NCBI GenBank assembly: GCA_903893945.1
Contig: CAITOF010000074.1
Span: 1-45,703, forward strand
Direction: 5' to 3'
DNA length: 45,703 bases
Origin: an uncultured Oxalobacteraceae bacterium
GTDB taxonomy: Bacteria; Pseudomonadota; Gammaproteobacteria; Burkholderiales; Burkholderiaceae_D
The notes below the pieces were generated by a model. The model was not told where the DNA came from. It was given only the letters and a program-made list of their open reading frames with translations, and searched no databases. The translations under genes and the position numbers were made by a program. This document shows positions 1 to 8,698 of this stretch, one piece after another (within the stretch, counting starts at the first letter, position 1; each line of letters opens with the position of its first letter).

Positions 1-1
1 C

Positions 2-286
2 CCGCTATCGGTATTTCGGCGCATCACGTTACCGCAGATGATCCCGCACGCATTACCCGGTTTTTCGAACAACTGGATGGTATTGGTAAAAAGTACCGCG
101 CTGGTTTCCGTGATTGGTGTCAGTGACCTGATGCACCGTGCATCACTGGCCAAATCCGCCACCGGCAATGCATTCGGGGTGTATCTGGTGGTCTGTTTTG
201 TGTATCTGGCCATCACAACCGTGTCGATCTGGTTGTTGCGGATCTGCGAGCAGCGTTTTTCGCGCGGAATCAGGGTGGCATCATGA
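2..286 (+). CDS. Polar amino acid/opine ABC transporter permease, C-terminal part
   Basis: This is the 3' end of a gene whose start lies outside the window; reading frame 2 is open from the first complete codon. The visible 94 residues begin with the end of the cytoplasmic EAA-type loop of HisQ/HisM-family permeases (FRRITLPQMIPHALPGFSNN), which contacts the ATPase. The last two membrane segments follow (around VKSTALVSVIGVSDL and YLVVCFVYLAITTVSIWLL), then a short basic cytoplasmic tail. It overlaps the next permease by 4 nt (ATGA), so the two are translationally coupled and probably form a heterodimer in the inner membrane. The ATPase of the system is encoded at 6253. The substrate class (basic amino acids, opines or similar polar compounds) is inferred from the family and from the binding protein. 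Confidence 0.85.
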   Translation, partial: PLSVFRRITLPQMIPHALPGFSNNWMVLVKSTALVSVIGVSDLMHRASLAKSATGNAFGVYLVVCFVYLAITTVSIWLLRICEQRFSRGIRVAS

Positions 287-1014
287 TCCTCGATGAACTA
301 CTCGGCCAACTGGCGTCATTTTTTGGCGGGTCATCGGACACCGCACTATTGTCGACTTCCGACGGGCTGGTTCTGACCCTGGCCCTGCAATGCATTCCGC
401 TGGCAATCGGACTGATCCTGTCCATTCCGCTTGCGTTTGCACGCAATTCACGCCGGTTACTGATCAGGAATAGTGTCTGGTTGTATACCTATCTGTTTCG
501 GGGCACACCCATGCTGGTGCAGCTCTTTCTGATCTATTATGGATTGGCACAGTTTGATGTCGTGCGCAGCAGCTGGGCCTGGAATTATCTGCGCGATCCG
601 TACTGCTGTGCGCTGCTCAGCTTCTCGTTGAACACCACCGCGTACACGACAGAGATACTGGCAGGACAGATGCGCCGTATCGACTGGCGAGAAATTGAGG
701 CAGCCTTAAGTCTGGGTATGAGCCGATGGCTTCTGAACATTCGCATTGTCTTACCGTCCGCTTTACGGCGCTCGCTGCCGGCCTATGGTAATGAGGTAAT
801 CATGTTGTTGCATGGTACCTCGATTGTCAGCCTGGTTACACTGGCCGATATTACCGGGATAGCGCGGCGGATTTATGCCGATACGTACAATCCGTTTGAG
901 CCATTTGTGATGGCGGGTGCGATTTACCTGATATTAACCTGGTTGATTACCCAACTGTTTCTGAAGATGGAACATCGCTGGTTGGCGTTTTTGAGACCGA
1001 TTGCATCGACCTAA
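283..1014 (+). CDS. Polar amino acid/opine ABC transporter permease (HisM/OccM-like)
   Basis: Inner-membrane permease of 243 residues, the usual size for the HisM/OccM group. About five hydrophobic segments are visible. The EAA loop (EAALSLGMSRWLLNIRIVLP, around residues 138-157) is the docking site for the ATP-binding subunit. The start codon overlaps the stop of the upstream permease by 4 nt. The gene is followed after 15 nt by the binding-protein gene, so all three form one transcription unit. The family takes up amino acids or opines with a periplasmic binding protein. Nothing in the protein itself defines the substrate. Confidence 0.9.
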   Translation: MILDELLGQLASFFGGSSDTALLSTSDGLVLTLALQCIPLAIGLILSIPLAFARNSRRLLIRNSVWLYTYLFRGTPMLVQLFLIYYGLAQFDVVRSSWAWNYLRDPYCCALLSFSLNTTAYTTEILAGQMRRIDWREIEAALSLGMSRWLLNIRIVLPSALRRSLPAYGNEVIMLLHGTSIVSLVTLADITGIARRIYADTYNPFEPFVMAGAIYLILTWLITQLFLKMEHRWLAFLRPIAST

Positions 1015-1029
1015 GAACAGGGAGACAGA

Positions 1030-1797
1030 ATGAGAGCCTTATTTCGACTGATGGCCAGTGCCTTGCTGGTGATATGCACTTCAGGTGCTGCATTTGCGGA
1101 TCAGACCTTGCGCATCGGCGTCGAGGGCGAGTACCCGCCTTTTAACCAGATAGACCAGAATGGCAATCTGGTGGGATTTGACGTGGACATCGCAAGGGCG
1201 TTGTGTGACGCGATGAAGGTTAAATGCAAATTTGTTGTGCAGGCGTGGAATGGTATTATTCCTGCGTTGCTGTCCAATAAGTCGGACCTGATCATTTCAA
1301 GCCTGGCGATTACCGACAAGCGCAGGGAATCGGTGCTGTTCAGCCATCCCTACTACATAGAAAGCGCCATTTTTGTGGCCGCAAAAAATAAGCCACTGCA
1401 ACCGACACCGGAAGGATTAAAAGGTAAAGTGGTCGGCGTGCAGACGGCGACCGTTTATGAAAAAATGCTGAAAGAGAAATTTCCTGATGTGGTCGTGCGG
1501 GTTTACCCTGCAATATCCGATCACAATCTGGATCTGGTCAGCGGTCGTATTGATGCGGTGCTGGGTTCAAGAATGGTGCTGAACAACTGGCTGGCCAGCG
1601 CGGACGGCAAGAATTTTGAAATCAAGGGAACACCGTCGCGCGACCCCAAATATCTGGGACAGGGTGTCGGTATTGCGGCCCGCAAGAGCGATACCGAATT
1701 GATCAACCGTGTCAATCTGGCGCTTGATGCCATCCACAAGAATGGACAGTTTGACGGGATCAGTAAAAAGTACTTTAATTTTGATATTACAAATTGA
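1030..1797 (+). CDS. Periplasmic substrate-binding protein of the ABC transporter (LAO/HisJ/opine family)
   Basis: Protein of 255 residues with a Sec signal peptide (hydrophobic stretch about residues 8-20, likely cleavage after AFA at 23). It is a family 3 solute-binding protein. The visible signatures are LRIGVEGEYPPFNQ at the mature N terminus, VGFDVDIARALC, the WNGIIPALLSNKSDLIISS region and the ITDKRRE ligand-contact segment, all typical of lysine/arginine/ornithine, histidine or opine binding proteins. A strong Shine-Dalgarno (GGGAGA) precedes the ATG. It captures substrate in the periplasm for the two permeases just upstream. The neighbouring aminotransferase and aldehyde dehydrogenase suggest an amino-containing ligand. 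Confidence 0.92.
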   Translation: MRALFRLMASALLVICTSGAAFADQTLRIGVEGEYPPFNQIDQNGNLVGFDVDIARALCDAMKVKCKFVVQAWNGIIPALLSNKSDLIISSLAITDKRRESVLFSHPYYIESAIFVAAKNKPLQPTPEGLKGKVVGVQTATVYEKMLKEKFPDVVVRVYPAISDHNLDLVSGRIDAVLGSRMVLNNWLASADGKNFEIKGTPSRDPKYLGQGVGIAARKSDTELINRVNLALDAIHKNGQFDGISKKYFNFDITN

Positions 1798-3290
1798 TGA
1801 TGAGAACTATTTCAGACTATTTGCCCGCTGAGCATGTTGATCATCAGCTTTTCATCAATGGCCAGTTCGTTGACGCAGCCGACCAGAGCCAATTCGACTG
1901 CATTTCGCCGGCTACCGGAAAGCGGCTCTGCCAGGTTTCCTCAGCCAATGAACATGACGTGGACCGGGCCGTTAAAGCGGCAAGGGACGCATTTAATTCG
2001 GGCGCGTGGCGTGATGCGAATGTCTCTCATCGTAAAAAAATTCTGCTCCGCCTGGCGCAACTCGTGGAATCGAATGCAGAGAAGCTGGCAATTATCGAAA
2101 CCTGGGATACCGGCAAGCCGATCCGGGATTCGCGCGCTGTGGATATGGCCGGATCAGTCCAGATGGTGCGCTGGTTTGCCGAGAGTGTCGACAAGCTGTA
2201 CGACGAAATCGCACCCACCGACAATCCGATTGTTGCGCAAATCCGCCGTACTCCGCTGGGCGTGATTGCCGCCGTAACGCCATGGAATTTCCCGCTTCTG
2301 ACTGCACTGACTAAAATCATACCGGCGTTAGCAGTGGGTAACAGTGTGGTATTGAAACCCTCGGAACTGTCACCATTGAGCGCGCTGTACCTGGCCAGAT
2401 TGGGTGCGGAAGCCGGTTTGCCCGACGGTGTGCTTAACGTTGTGACCGGATCGGGCGGTCAGGCAGGTGCCGCGTTAGGCCTGCACCCTGATGTGGATGC
2501 GTTGTTGTTTACCGGTTCAACGGCGACCGGAAAACGCTTCATGCAGTATTCCGGTGCGTCGAACCTGAAAAAAATCAGTCTGGAGTGCGGTGGCAAATCC
2601 GCCAATATTGTGCTGGATGATTGTCCGGATATCGACAAGGCCGTGCAGGCAACGGCAAACGGTATCTTTTTCAATGCCGGGCAGATCTGTAATGCGGGGT
2701 CGCGCCTGATTCTGCAGCGCGCCATTGCTGAACAGTTCAAACTGAAACTCGCTGCGCATCTGGATAATTACAAACCCGGTGATCCGATGGACAGTGCGAC
2801 AACGCTGGGCAGCATGATTTCATCCGGTCATGCCGACAAGGTGCGTGGCCACATCAGGGAGGCTGAACAGCAGGGGGCACGAATTTATGCGCAGGCACGG
2901 GCCTGGGACGGCGCTGGCGGCTTCGACGCCACGGCCTGGGTGCCACCGACCCTGATAGATCAGGTCAACAATTCGATGCGGATCGCACAGGAAGAAGTAT
3001 TTGGCCCGGTGCTGGCCATCATGGAGGTCGATACCGTTGATGAGGCGTTGCAGACAGCGAACGACAGTCAATACGGACTGGCGGCGGCGATCTGGACGTC
3101 TGACATGCGCACCGCTCATCGCGCCCAGCAGACATTACATGCCGGCTTTGTCTGGGTCAACAGCGTACGCGCCGGCCATATTGCGACACCGTTTGGTGGT
3201 GTCAAGCAGTCCGGGTTCGGGCGTGACAAATCATTACATGCTTTTGATAATGTGTCGTACCTGAAAACGACCTGGTACGACTATAGTTAG
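1797..3290 (+). CDS. NAD(P)-dependent aldehyde dehydrogenase (PuuC-like)
   Basis: Cytoplasmic aldehyde dehydrogenase of about 497 residues, full length for the family. The general base Glu is in SLECGGKSAN (E263) and the nucleophile is in GQICNAGSR (C298). The cofactor site shows TPWNFPLLTALTKIIPALA and FTGSTATGKRFM, and the C-terminal FGGVKQSGFGRDKS is typical of PuuC/gamma-aminobutyraldehyde-type enzymes. I place the start at the ATG that overlaps the upstream TGA (TGATG); a TTG one codon earlier is possible but less likely. There is no clear Shine-Dalgarno, so coupling to the binding-protein gene is likely. With the aminotransferase 8 nt downstream it would oxidise the aldehyde made by transamination to a carboxylic acid. 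The exact substrate is not determined. Confidence 0.92.
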   Translation: MMRTISDYLPAEHVDHQLFINGQFVDAADQSQFDCISPATGKRLCQVSSANEHDVDRAVKAARDAFNSGAWRDANVSHRKKILLRLAQLVESNAEKLAIIETWDTGKPIRDSRAVDMAGSVQMVRWFAESVDKLYDEIAPTDNPIVAQIRRTPLGVIAAVTPWNFPLLTALTKIIPALAVGNSVVLKPSELSPLSALYLARLGAEAGLPDGVLNVVTGSGGQAGAALGLHPDVDALLFTGSTATGKRFMQYSGASNLKKISLECGGKSANIVLDDCPDIDKAVQATANGIFFNAGQICNAGSRLILQRAIAEQFKLKLAAHLDNYKPGDPMDSATTLGSMISSGHADKVRGHIREAEQQGARIYAQARAWDGAGGFDATAWVPPTLIDQVNNSMRIAQEEVFGPVLAIMEVDTVDEALQTANDSQYGLAAAIWTSDMRTAHRAQQTLHAGFVWVNSVRAGHIATPFGGVKQSGFGRDKSLHAFDNVSYLKTTWYDYS

Positions 3291-3298
3291 GAACAATA

Positions 3299-4666
3299 AT
3301 GCAAACGACGACACAACAGACCACGCAATGGCAGGAACTGGACCTTCAGCATCACATGCATCCGTTTACCGACCATGTCGATTTATATCAGGTCAAACCG
3401 CAAATCATGGTGCGGGGCGAAGGGGTCTACATTTATGACAGTGAAGGGCAGCAGTTGCTGGATGGGATGGCCGGCTTATGGTGCGTGAATGTGGGTTATG
3501 GGCGCGATGAAATCGTCGATGCCGTAGCACAGCAGATGCGACAACTCCCTTATTACAACAATTTTTTCAAAACCAGCACCCCGCCGACACTGGAACTGGC
3601 GCATGAACTTTCCAAGCTCACGCCGGAGGGTGTCAATTATTTCTTTTTCGCCAATTCAGGCTCGGAAGCCAACGACACGAATATCCGACTGGTACAAACC
3701 TATTGGTCGCTGTTGGGCAAACCTGAAAAAAAGGTGCTGATCAGTCGTCACAATGCGTACCATGGCAGCACGATCGCAGGTGCCAGCCTGACCGGTATGG
3801 TGGCCATGCATGATATTCATGCCGTTCCGATTCCTGACATAGTACACATTGCCAATCCTGACTGGTACGCCAGTGGCGGAACTGTTGAGCCGCAGGAATT
3901 CGGCGTACAGACAGCACTTGCGCTGGAACAGAAAATTCTGGAATTGGGTGCAGATAACATTGCGGCGTTCTTCGCTGAACCGATACAGGGTGCCGGCGGT
4001 GTGATAGTCCCGCCCGCGAGTTACTGGCCCGAAATTCAGCGGATCTGCAAAAAATATGACGTGTTGCTGGTGGTGGATGAAGTCATTACCGGATTTGGCC
4101 GCACTGGACAATGGTTCGGCTCACATACCTATTCAATCAAGCCGGATCTGATGACCCTGGCCAAGGGCTTGTCGTCAGGTTACCTGCCGATCGCGGCAAG
4201 TGCAGTTGGTGAACGCATGGCGGACGTTTTCCGCAAAAAGGAAGGTCGATTTATGCACGGTTACACCTACGGCGGACACCCGGCAGCCGCCTGCGCAGCA
4301 CTGAAAAATATCGAAATCATGCAGCGAGAACATCTTGTAACGCAGGTGGGCAGCGATACCGGGCCGTATTTTCAGCAGCAGTTGGCGACCTTGCTGGATC
4401 ATCCGTGGGTCAGTTATGTGCGCGGAGAAGGACTGATGGCGTGTGTGGTATTAAGTCCGGACAAGGCGCGCCGCGCCGCGTTCGCGCCTCTCGGATTCAT
4501 TTCCAATCTGGTGCGCAACCAGTGTTTTGCGAATGGATTGGTGACACGCGCTGTGGGCGATGGTCTGGTCTTTTCTCCGCCGCTGACGATTACCCGGTTA
4601 CAGATTGATGAACTGGTGACCAAATTGAGAAAAAGCCTGGACGATGTGTATCGGACTCACGCATGA
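3299..4666 (+). CDS. Class III omega-aminotransferase, PLP dependent (SpuC/BauA-like)
   Basis: Protein of 455 residues in fold-type I, class III. Visible signatures are the substrate/PLP region FFFANSGSEANDTNIRLV, YHGSTIAGASLTG, VVDEVITGFGRTGQWFG with the cofactor-contacting Asp, and the Schiff-base lysine in LAKGLSSGYLPI (K289). The N-terminal pattern (HMHPFTDHVD, MAGLWCVNVGYGR) is that of putrescine- or beta-alanine-pyruvate aminotransferases. Such enzymes move a terminal or beta amino group to pyruvate, giving an aldehyde or semialdehyde that the aldehyde dehydrogenase upstream can oxidise. Its stop overlaps the start of the M81 gene. Candidate substrates are putrescine, beta-alanine or another beta/omega-amino acid; sequence alone does not choose between them. 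Confidence 0.9.
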   Translation: MQTTTQQTTQWQELDLQHHMHPFTDHVDLYQVKPQIMVRGEGVYIYDSEGQQLLDGMAGLWCVNVGYGRDEIVDAVAQQMRQLPYYNNFFKTSTPPTLELAHELSKLTPEGVNYFFFANSGSEANDTNIRLVQTYWSLLGKPEKKVLISRHNAYHGSTIAGASLTGMVAMHDIHAVPIPDIVHIANPDWYASGGTVEPQEFGVQTALALEQKILELGADNIAAFFAEPIQGAGGVIVPPASYWPEIQRICKKYDVLLVVDEVITGFGRTGQWFGSHTYSIKPDLMTLAKGLSSGYLPIAASAVGERMADVFRKKEGRFMHGYTYGGHPAAACAALKNIEIMQREHLVTQVGSDTGPYFQQQLATLLDHPWVSYVRGEGLMACVVLSPDKARRAAFAPLGFISNLVRNQCFANGLVTRAVGDGLVFSPPLTITRLQIDELVTKLRKSLDDVYRTHA

Positions 4667-6192
4667 ATAAAAAGCGCATTGCGGTTGCACGTTTGTGGTT
4701 TGAGGGTAATTCATTTTGCCCCAGACTGACAACGATGACCGATTTTTATGCGCGCGAATGGCACGACGCGGCGACAGCGCCTGATTTCTACAGGCACTCG
4801 CAAACCGAAATGGGTGGCGTGGTTGACTGGATCGAAGCCAATGCCGACCAGGTTCAGGTACGGATTTTACGCTGCGCTGCCGCACCACCGGGTGGCCCGT
4901 TGGCAGCAGGCGTGTTCTCACAGATAGCGGACGAGATTGTGACCCGGTTGAAGGCCCTGCAACAGGCCGAAGGCTGCGATGGCGTGTACCTCTCCCTGCA
5001 CGGCGCCATGGTGGCAGAGGATGCAGCCAATGCCGATTTTGAATTGATTGCGCGGGTTCGTGCGGCCATGGGCGCGGCCTGTCCAGTCGCTGTCAGCTTC
5101 GATTTGCACGCCAACCTCGATCCGGCGATTGCTGAGCGGGTCGACATTATTGTGGGTTACAAGACCTACCCGCATATTGACATGGCGCAAACGGCCATAA
5201 AGGCGCTGGATCTGCTACTGGGTACCATCAATCAGGAAATACAACCGGTCTGTGCGATCACAACAGCGAAGATGATTTTGCCCAGCCATCTGATGGCGAC
5301 CGATCATGCCCCGATGTCCGAGATCGAGAACCGCGCGCAACAATGGATGCTGTCAGGTGCGGTGCTCGATGCCACACCCTTTGGCGGGTTCGCCTACGCG
5401 GACACGGCCGTGACGTCGGCAAGTGCAAGTATCTGTATCGATGCCTTTAAGGAAAATCGGTGTGTCACTGACGCAACCGCAACCGCACGTCGACTGGGAC
5501 AGGAACTGGTGCATGAAATCCGCTCCCGAAAAAGTGCATTTATGCCGACCTTGCCGGATGCCCAACAGGGACTGCAACAGGCACTGGCGGCATTAAGCAC
5601 GCAAAAGGGTTGTGTGGCGCTGCTCGATCCGGCCGACAATCCCCTGTCGGGCGGTATCGGCGACACGCCCACCCTGTTCAGGGAACTGATGGAGTCTGCG
5701 GTGACGCTGCCAACCGTTTTTGCTTTTTTTCATGATCCGGATCTGGTGCGCAGGGCGCAGGAACTCGGTATCGGGGCCGGGATAGTGGCTGATTTGGGGG
5801 GTCGTGTTTCAAAGCGCTACGGGCAGCCGGTGTCGTTTCAGGGCAAAATAGAACTGCTGACTGACGGCCAGTTTGTCAATGAGGGTCCGATGGAAAAAGG
5901 GTTGTCCTGCAATATTGGTCCTTCGGTTGTGTTGCGAAGCGTGCGGCACCCACATTTGCGCGTGGTAATCAGCTCTGAATGTCAGTCACCCAATGACATG
6001 GCCTGGTGCCGCCTGCATCAGATTGATCTGGCCACAACCCGCCTGTTTTGCGTTAAAGCCAAAAATCATTTTCGTGCTGCATTTAAGCCGCATTTGCTGC
6101 AGATTATTGACATCGATACACCGGGACCGGCCATGCTGGACCTGACGCAGATGCCGTACCAGCGGGTAAATCGGCACTATCTTGCTTCCTGA
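4663..6192 (+). CDS. M81 family metallopeptidase, MlrC-like
   Basis: Protein of 509 residues with no signal peptide, so probably cytoplasmic. It matches the M81/MlrC family over its whole length. Likely zinc ligands and active-site residues are E14 in WFEGNSF, H113 in SLHGAM, D147 and H149 in DLHAN, and H171 in YPHID. MlrC of microcystin-degrading sphingomonads cleaves the linear peptides that carry the beta-amino acid Adda. Most family members are of unknown substrate and often sit beside ABC peptide or amino acid importers, as here. The ATG overlaps the aminotransferase stop (ATGA), which links it to that operon. A role in cleaving an imported peptide or amide before or after transamination is inference. 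Confidence 0.85.
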   Translation: MNKKRIAVARLWFEGNSFCPRLTTMTDFYAREWHDAATAPDFYRHSQTEMGGVVDWIEANADQVQVRILRCAAAPPGGPLAAGVFSQIADEIVTRLKALQQAEGCDGVYLSLHGAMVAEDAANADFELIARVRAAMGAACPVAVSFDLHANLDPAIAERVDIIVGYKTYPHIDMAQTAIKALDLLLGTINQEIQPVCAITTAKMILPSHLMATDHAPMSEIENRAQQWMLSGAVLDATPFGGFAYADTAVTSASASICIDAFKENRCVTDATATARRLGQELVHEIRSRKSAFMPTLPDAQQGLQQALAALSTQKGCVALLDPADNPLSGGIGDTPTLFRELMESAVTLPTVFAFFHDPDLVRRAQELGIGAGIVADLGGRVSKRYGQPVSFQGKIELLTDGQFVNEGPMEKGLSCNIGPSVVLRSVRHPHLRVVISSECQSPNDMAWCRLHQIDLATTRLFCVKAKNHFRAAFKPHLLQIIDIDTPGPAMLDLTQMPYQRVNRHYLAS

Positions 6193-6252
6193 TGTTGATA
6201 TCACCCAAACCAGCACAGATCAGTCGTAGACAGAAATAACTGAAAGAGTCGA

Positions 6253-7017
6253 ATGCCAGAATTGATTATTGAAAATCTCCACAAATCTTACGGAAACAAC
6301 GAGGTACTCAAGGGTGTGTCGTTGCAGGTGGAAAAAGGTGAGGTAATGAGTCTGATCGGGTCATCCGGTTCGGGCAAGAGTACCTTGTTGCGCTGTCTGA
6401 ATCTGCTGGAACACCCGAATCAGGGCAGTATGACGTTTGGTGGTGAAAAGATCGATCTGCAGCGTCAGAAAGATGGAACGCTGAACTGCACAAATGCACG
6501 CCAGCTGCAGCAACTGCGAACCCGTATCGGGATGGTGTTTCAGAGCTTCAATCTGTTTTCGCATATGACCGTTCTGGAAAATGTGATTGAAGCACCGGTC
6601 CATGTATTGGGCTGTTCAAAAAAAGAGGCCGTGGAACGTGCCCGTCATTACCTCGATAAAGTGGGGGTGGTGGGGCGCGACAGTTATTATCCCTCGCATC
6701 TGTCAGGCGGGCAGCAGCAACGGGTAGCCATTGCCCGTTCGCTGGCGATGGAACCGCAGATGATGCTGTTCGATGAACCGACGTCGGCGCTGGATCCCGA
6801 ACTGGTGGGTGAAGTATTGAGTGTCATGCAGAATCTGGCCAGAGAAGGCCGGACCATGATGGTGGTAACGCATGAAATGAGTTTTGCCCGCAACGTATCC
6901 CACCAGGTTGTATTTCTCCATCAGGGCAGGATCGAAGAACAGGGCGCACCCGGCAAGTTGTTTGATCAGCCTGAAAGCGCTCGCCTGGCACAGTTCTTGT
7001 CGTCTGTGCATCGTTAA
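6253..7017 (+). CDS. Amino acid/opine ABC transporter ATP-binding protein (HisP/OccP-like)
   Basis: ATPase of 254 residues with Walker A GSSGSGKST (36-44), Q-loop in GMVFQSFNLFSHM, signature LSGGQQQRVAIARSLA, Walker B MMLFDEPTSALDPE and the switch histidine in VVTHEM. The sequence is close to the HisP/GlnQ/OccP type that works with HisQM-like permeases. It therefore completes the importer encoded at 2-1797, although three catabolic genes lie in between. It starts 60 nt after the M81 gene; that gap shows no clear terminator, so read-through is likely. Confidence 0.93.
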   Translation: MPELIIENLHKSYGNNEVLKGVSLQVEKGEVMSLIGSSGSGKSTLLRCLNLLEHPNQGSMTFGGEKIDLQRQKDGTLNCTNARQLQQLRTRIGMVFQSFNLFSHMTVLENVIEAPVHVLGCSKKEAVERARHYLDKVGVVGRDSYYPSHLSGGQQQRVAIARSLAMEPQMMLFDEPTSALDPELVGEVLSVMQNLAREGRTMMVVTHEMSFARNVSHQVVFLHQGRIEEQGAPGKLFDQPESARLAQFLSSVHR

Positions 7018-7043
7018 TACTGGAATTTTACGGAAATCTTCTG

Positions 7044-8465
7044 ATGAAAAAAATCATTTTCACGGTATGCACCTTGTTTGGAATCCTGGGTACAGCCAGC
7101 AATGGCGTATTTGCCGAACAGGCTGCAGCGACGGTTACACCGGAAATGCAGACCCTGAATCACGCCATCCTGAAACAGCTTATCGAAATCAATACGACCG
7201 CCAACTATGGTACAACCGCTGCAGCAAAAGCGATTGCAGAGCGGTTGCTGGAAGCGGGTTTTCCCGCCGACGATGTTCAACTGCTCGCGCCGGATAACCA
7301 TCCGGAACGCGCCAATGTCGTGGTGCGCCTGCGAGGACAGAATAAGGCCAAGCCGCTGCTCTTCATCGGGCATCTGGATGTGGTTGAAGCACTGCGTGAA
7401 GACTGGACACTGGATCCATTCAGGCTGACCGAACAGGATGGCTGGTTATACGGTCGAGGTACCATCGACATGAAGGGTCAGGACAGTGTGGTGCTGACCA
7501 GTTTGATTGCACTGAAAAAACAGGGATTTGTCCCTGAGCGCGACATTATTGCGGCATTTACGGCCGACGAAGAGCAGGGGGATGCCAACGGTGTCGAGTG
7601 GTTATTGGAGGCGCATCGCCCGCTCGTGGATGCCGGCCTGGTAATTAATCCGGACGGTGGTGAAGCGGGCCTGCAGAACGGCAAACACCTGTATCTGGTG
7701 ATGCAGACGAGTGAAAAGATTTACGCCACGTTCAAACTGGAGGTCACTGACAAGGGAGGGCACAGTTCAGCGCCGACCGCAGCAAATCCCATTTACCGAC
7801 TCGCGCGCGCACTGGAAAAACTGTCGACTTTTCGGTTCCCGGTCGACATGACCGCAACGAATCGGCTCTATTTCGAGCGTCGGTCCAGACTGGAACAGGG
7901 GCAATTGCGCGACGACATGCTGCAGATGTCACGTCCCCATCCCGGGAAAGCCGTACTTGAACGGCTCTCCGCCAACAGTCTGGTCGATATTTTAATGCGC
8001 ACCACCTGCACGGCAACCATGATTCAGGGCGGGCATGCGGAAAACGCCTTGCCACAGCGTGCAGAAGCCATGATTCAATGCCGGATTGTCCCGGGCGAAT
8101 CGCCTGAACTGATCCGGCAAACCCTGGCCAGGGTAGTGAACGATAAAAGCATGTCGATTCAGCCGGTTACCAGAATTACGTTGAGTCCTGAATCGAAACC
8201 GGATCCAGCGGTATTGGCACCGCTGGAAAAACTGGTTCATTCGATGTGGCCAGGTGTCGAGGTCATACCGCAGATGTCACCCGGCGCCTCGGACAGTATC
8301 TATACCCGTGCTGCCGGCATTCCGACCTTTGGTATCGATGCGATGTTTACCGATATTGACGATGACCGCTTCCACGGTAAAGATGAACGTATCAGTGAGC
8401 ACGCATTTAACGAAGAGCTGGAATTCATGTATCGGCTCATGCGCGACCTGAGTGTTGTCCCTTGA
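7044..8465 (+). CDS. Exported M20/M25/M40 family zinc peptidase
   Basis: Protein of 473 residues with a Sec signal peptide (MKK start, hydrophobic core, likely cleavage after VFA at 24), so probably periplasmic. The di-zinc peptidase motifs are clear: GHLDVV (H110, D112), GRGTIDMKG (D142), TADEEQG (catalytic E176, ligand E177), NPDGGE (D204) and the dimerisation-domain GGHSS. A FHGKDERI segment near the C terminus supplies the last histidine. The family includes dipeptidases, carboxypeptidases and aminoacylases. It follows the ABC ATPase after 26 nt and probably shares its transcript. A role in trimming peptides in the periplasm for the importer is likely but inferred. Confidence 0.9.
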   Translation: MKKIIFTVCTLFGILGTASNGVFAEQAAATVTPEMQTLNHAILKQLIEINTTANYGTTAAAKAIAERLLEAGFPADDVQLLAPDNHPERANVVVRLRGQNKAKPLLFIGHLDVVEALREDWTLDPFRLTEQDGWLYGRGTIDMKGQDSVVLTSLIALKKQGFVPERDIIAAFTADEEQGDANGVEWLLEAHRPLVDAGLVINPDGGEAGLQNGKHLYLVMQTSEKIYATFKLEVTDKGGHSSAPTAANPIYRLARALEKLSTFRFPVDMTATNRLYFERRSRLEQGQLRDDMLQMSRPHPGKAVLERLSANSLVDILMRTTCTATMIQGGHAENALPQRAEAMIQCRIVPGESPELIRQTLARVVNDKSMSIQPVTRITLSPESKPDPAVLAPLEKLVHSMWPGVEVIPQMSPGASDSIYTRAAGIPTFGIDAMFTDIDDDRFHGKDERISEHAFNEELEFMYRLMRDLSVVP

Positions 8466-8548
8466 ATCTGTTGTATGTGTTTTGTGTAAGGAATCGTGGT
8501 CTTTTAGCCTATTTCATTGTCTATGCTATAACTTCGTCTGAAAACAAA

Positions 8549-8577
8549 TTGACTTACAACAGACCGGGTTTTACAAT
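8549..8577 (+). promoter_or_regulatory. Sigma70 promoter for the S9 peptidase/TonB receptor unit
   Basis: TTGACT at 8549-8554 and TACAAT at 8572-8577 are separated by 17 nt. This matches the sigma70 consensus at five of six bases in each box. The predicted transcript starts near 8584, and a short hairpin (AGAACT-TT-AGTTCT, 8586-8599) would lie at its 5' end. It separates the S9 gene from the M20 gene upstream. A weaker extended -10 (TGCTATAAC, 8524-8532) lies just upstream. Confidence 0.65.
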
Positions 8578-8698
8578 TCTTGTATAGAACTTTAGTTCTT
8601 TAGGCGAACAAAATAACGCATGACTGCCGTAATAGTCCCGACCGCTCTGACGGGTAACTTTATTGAACTGTATTTGTCGTACCTACTAAAATTTTTCT

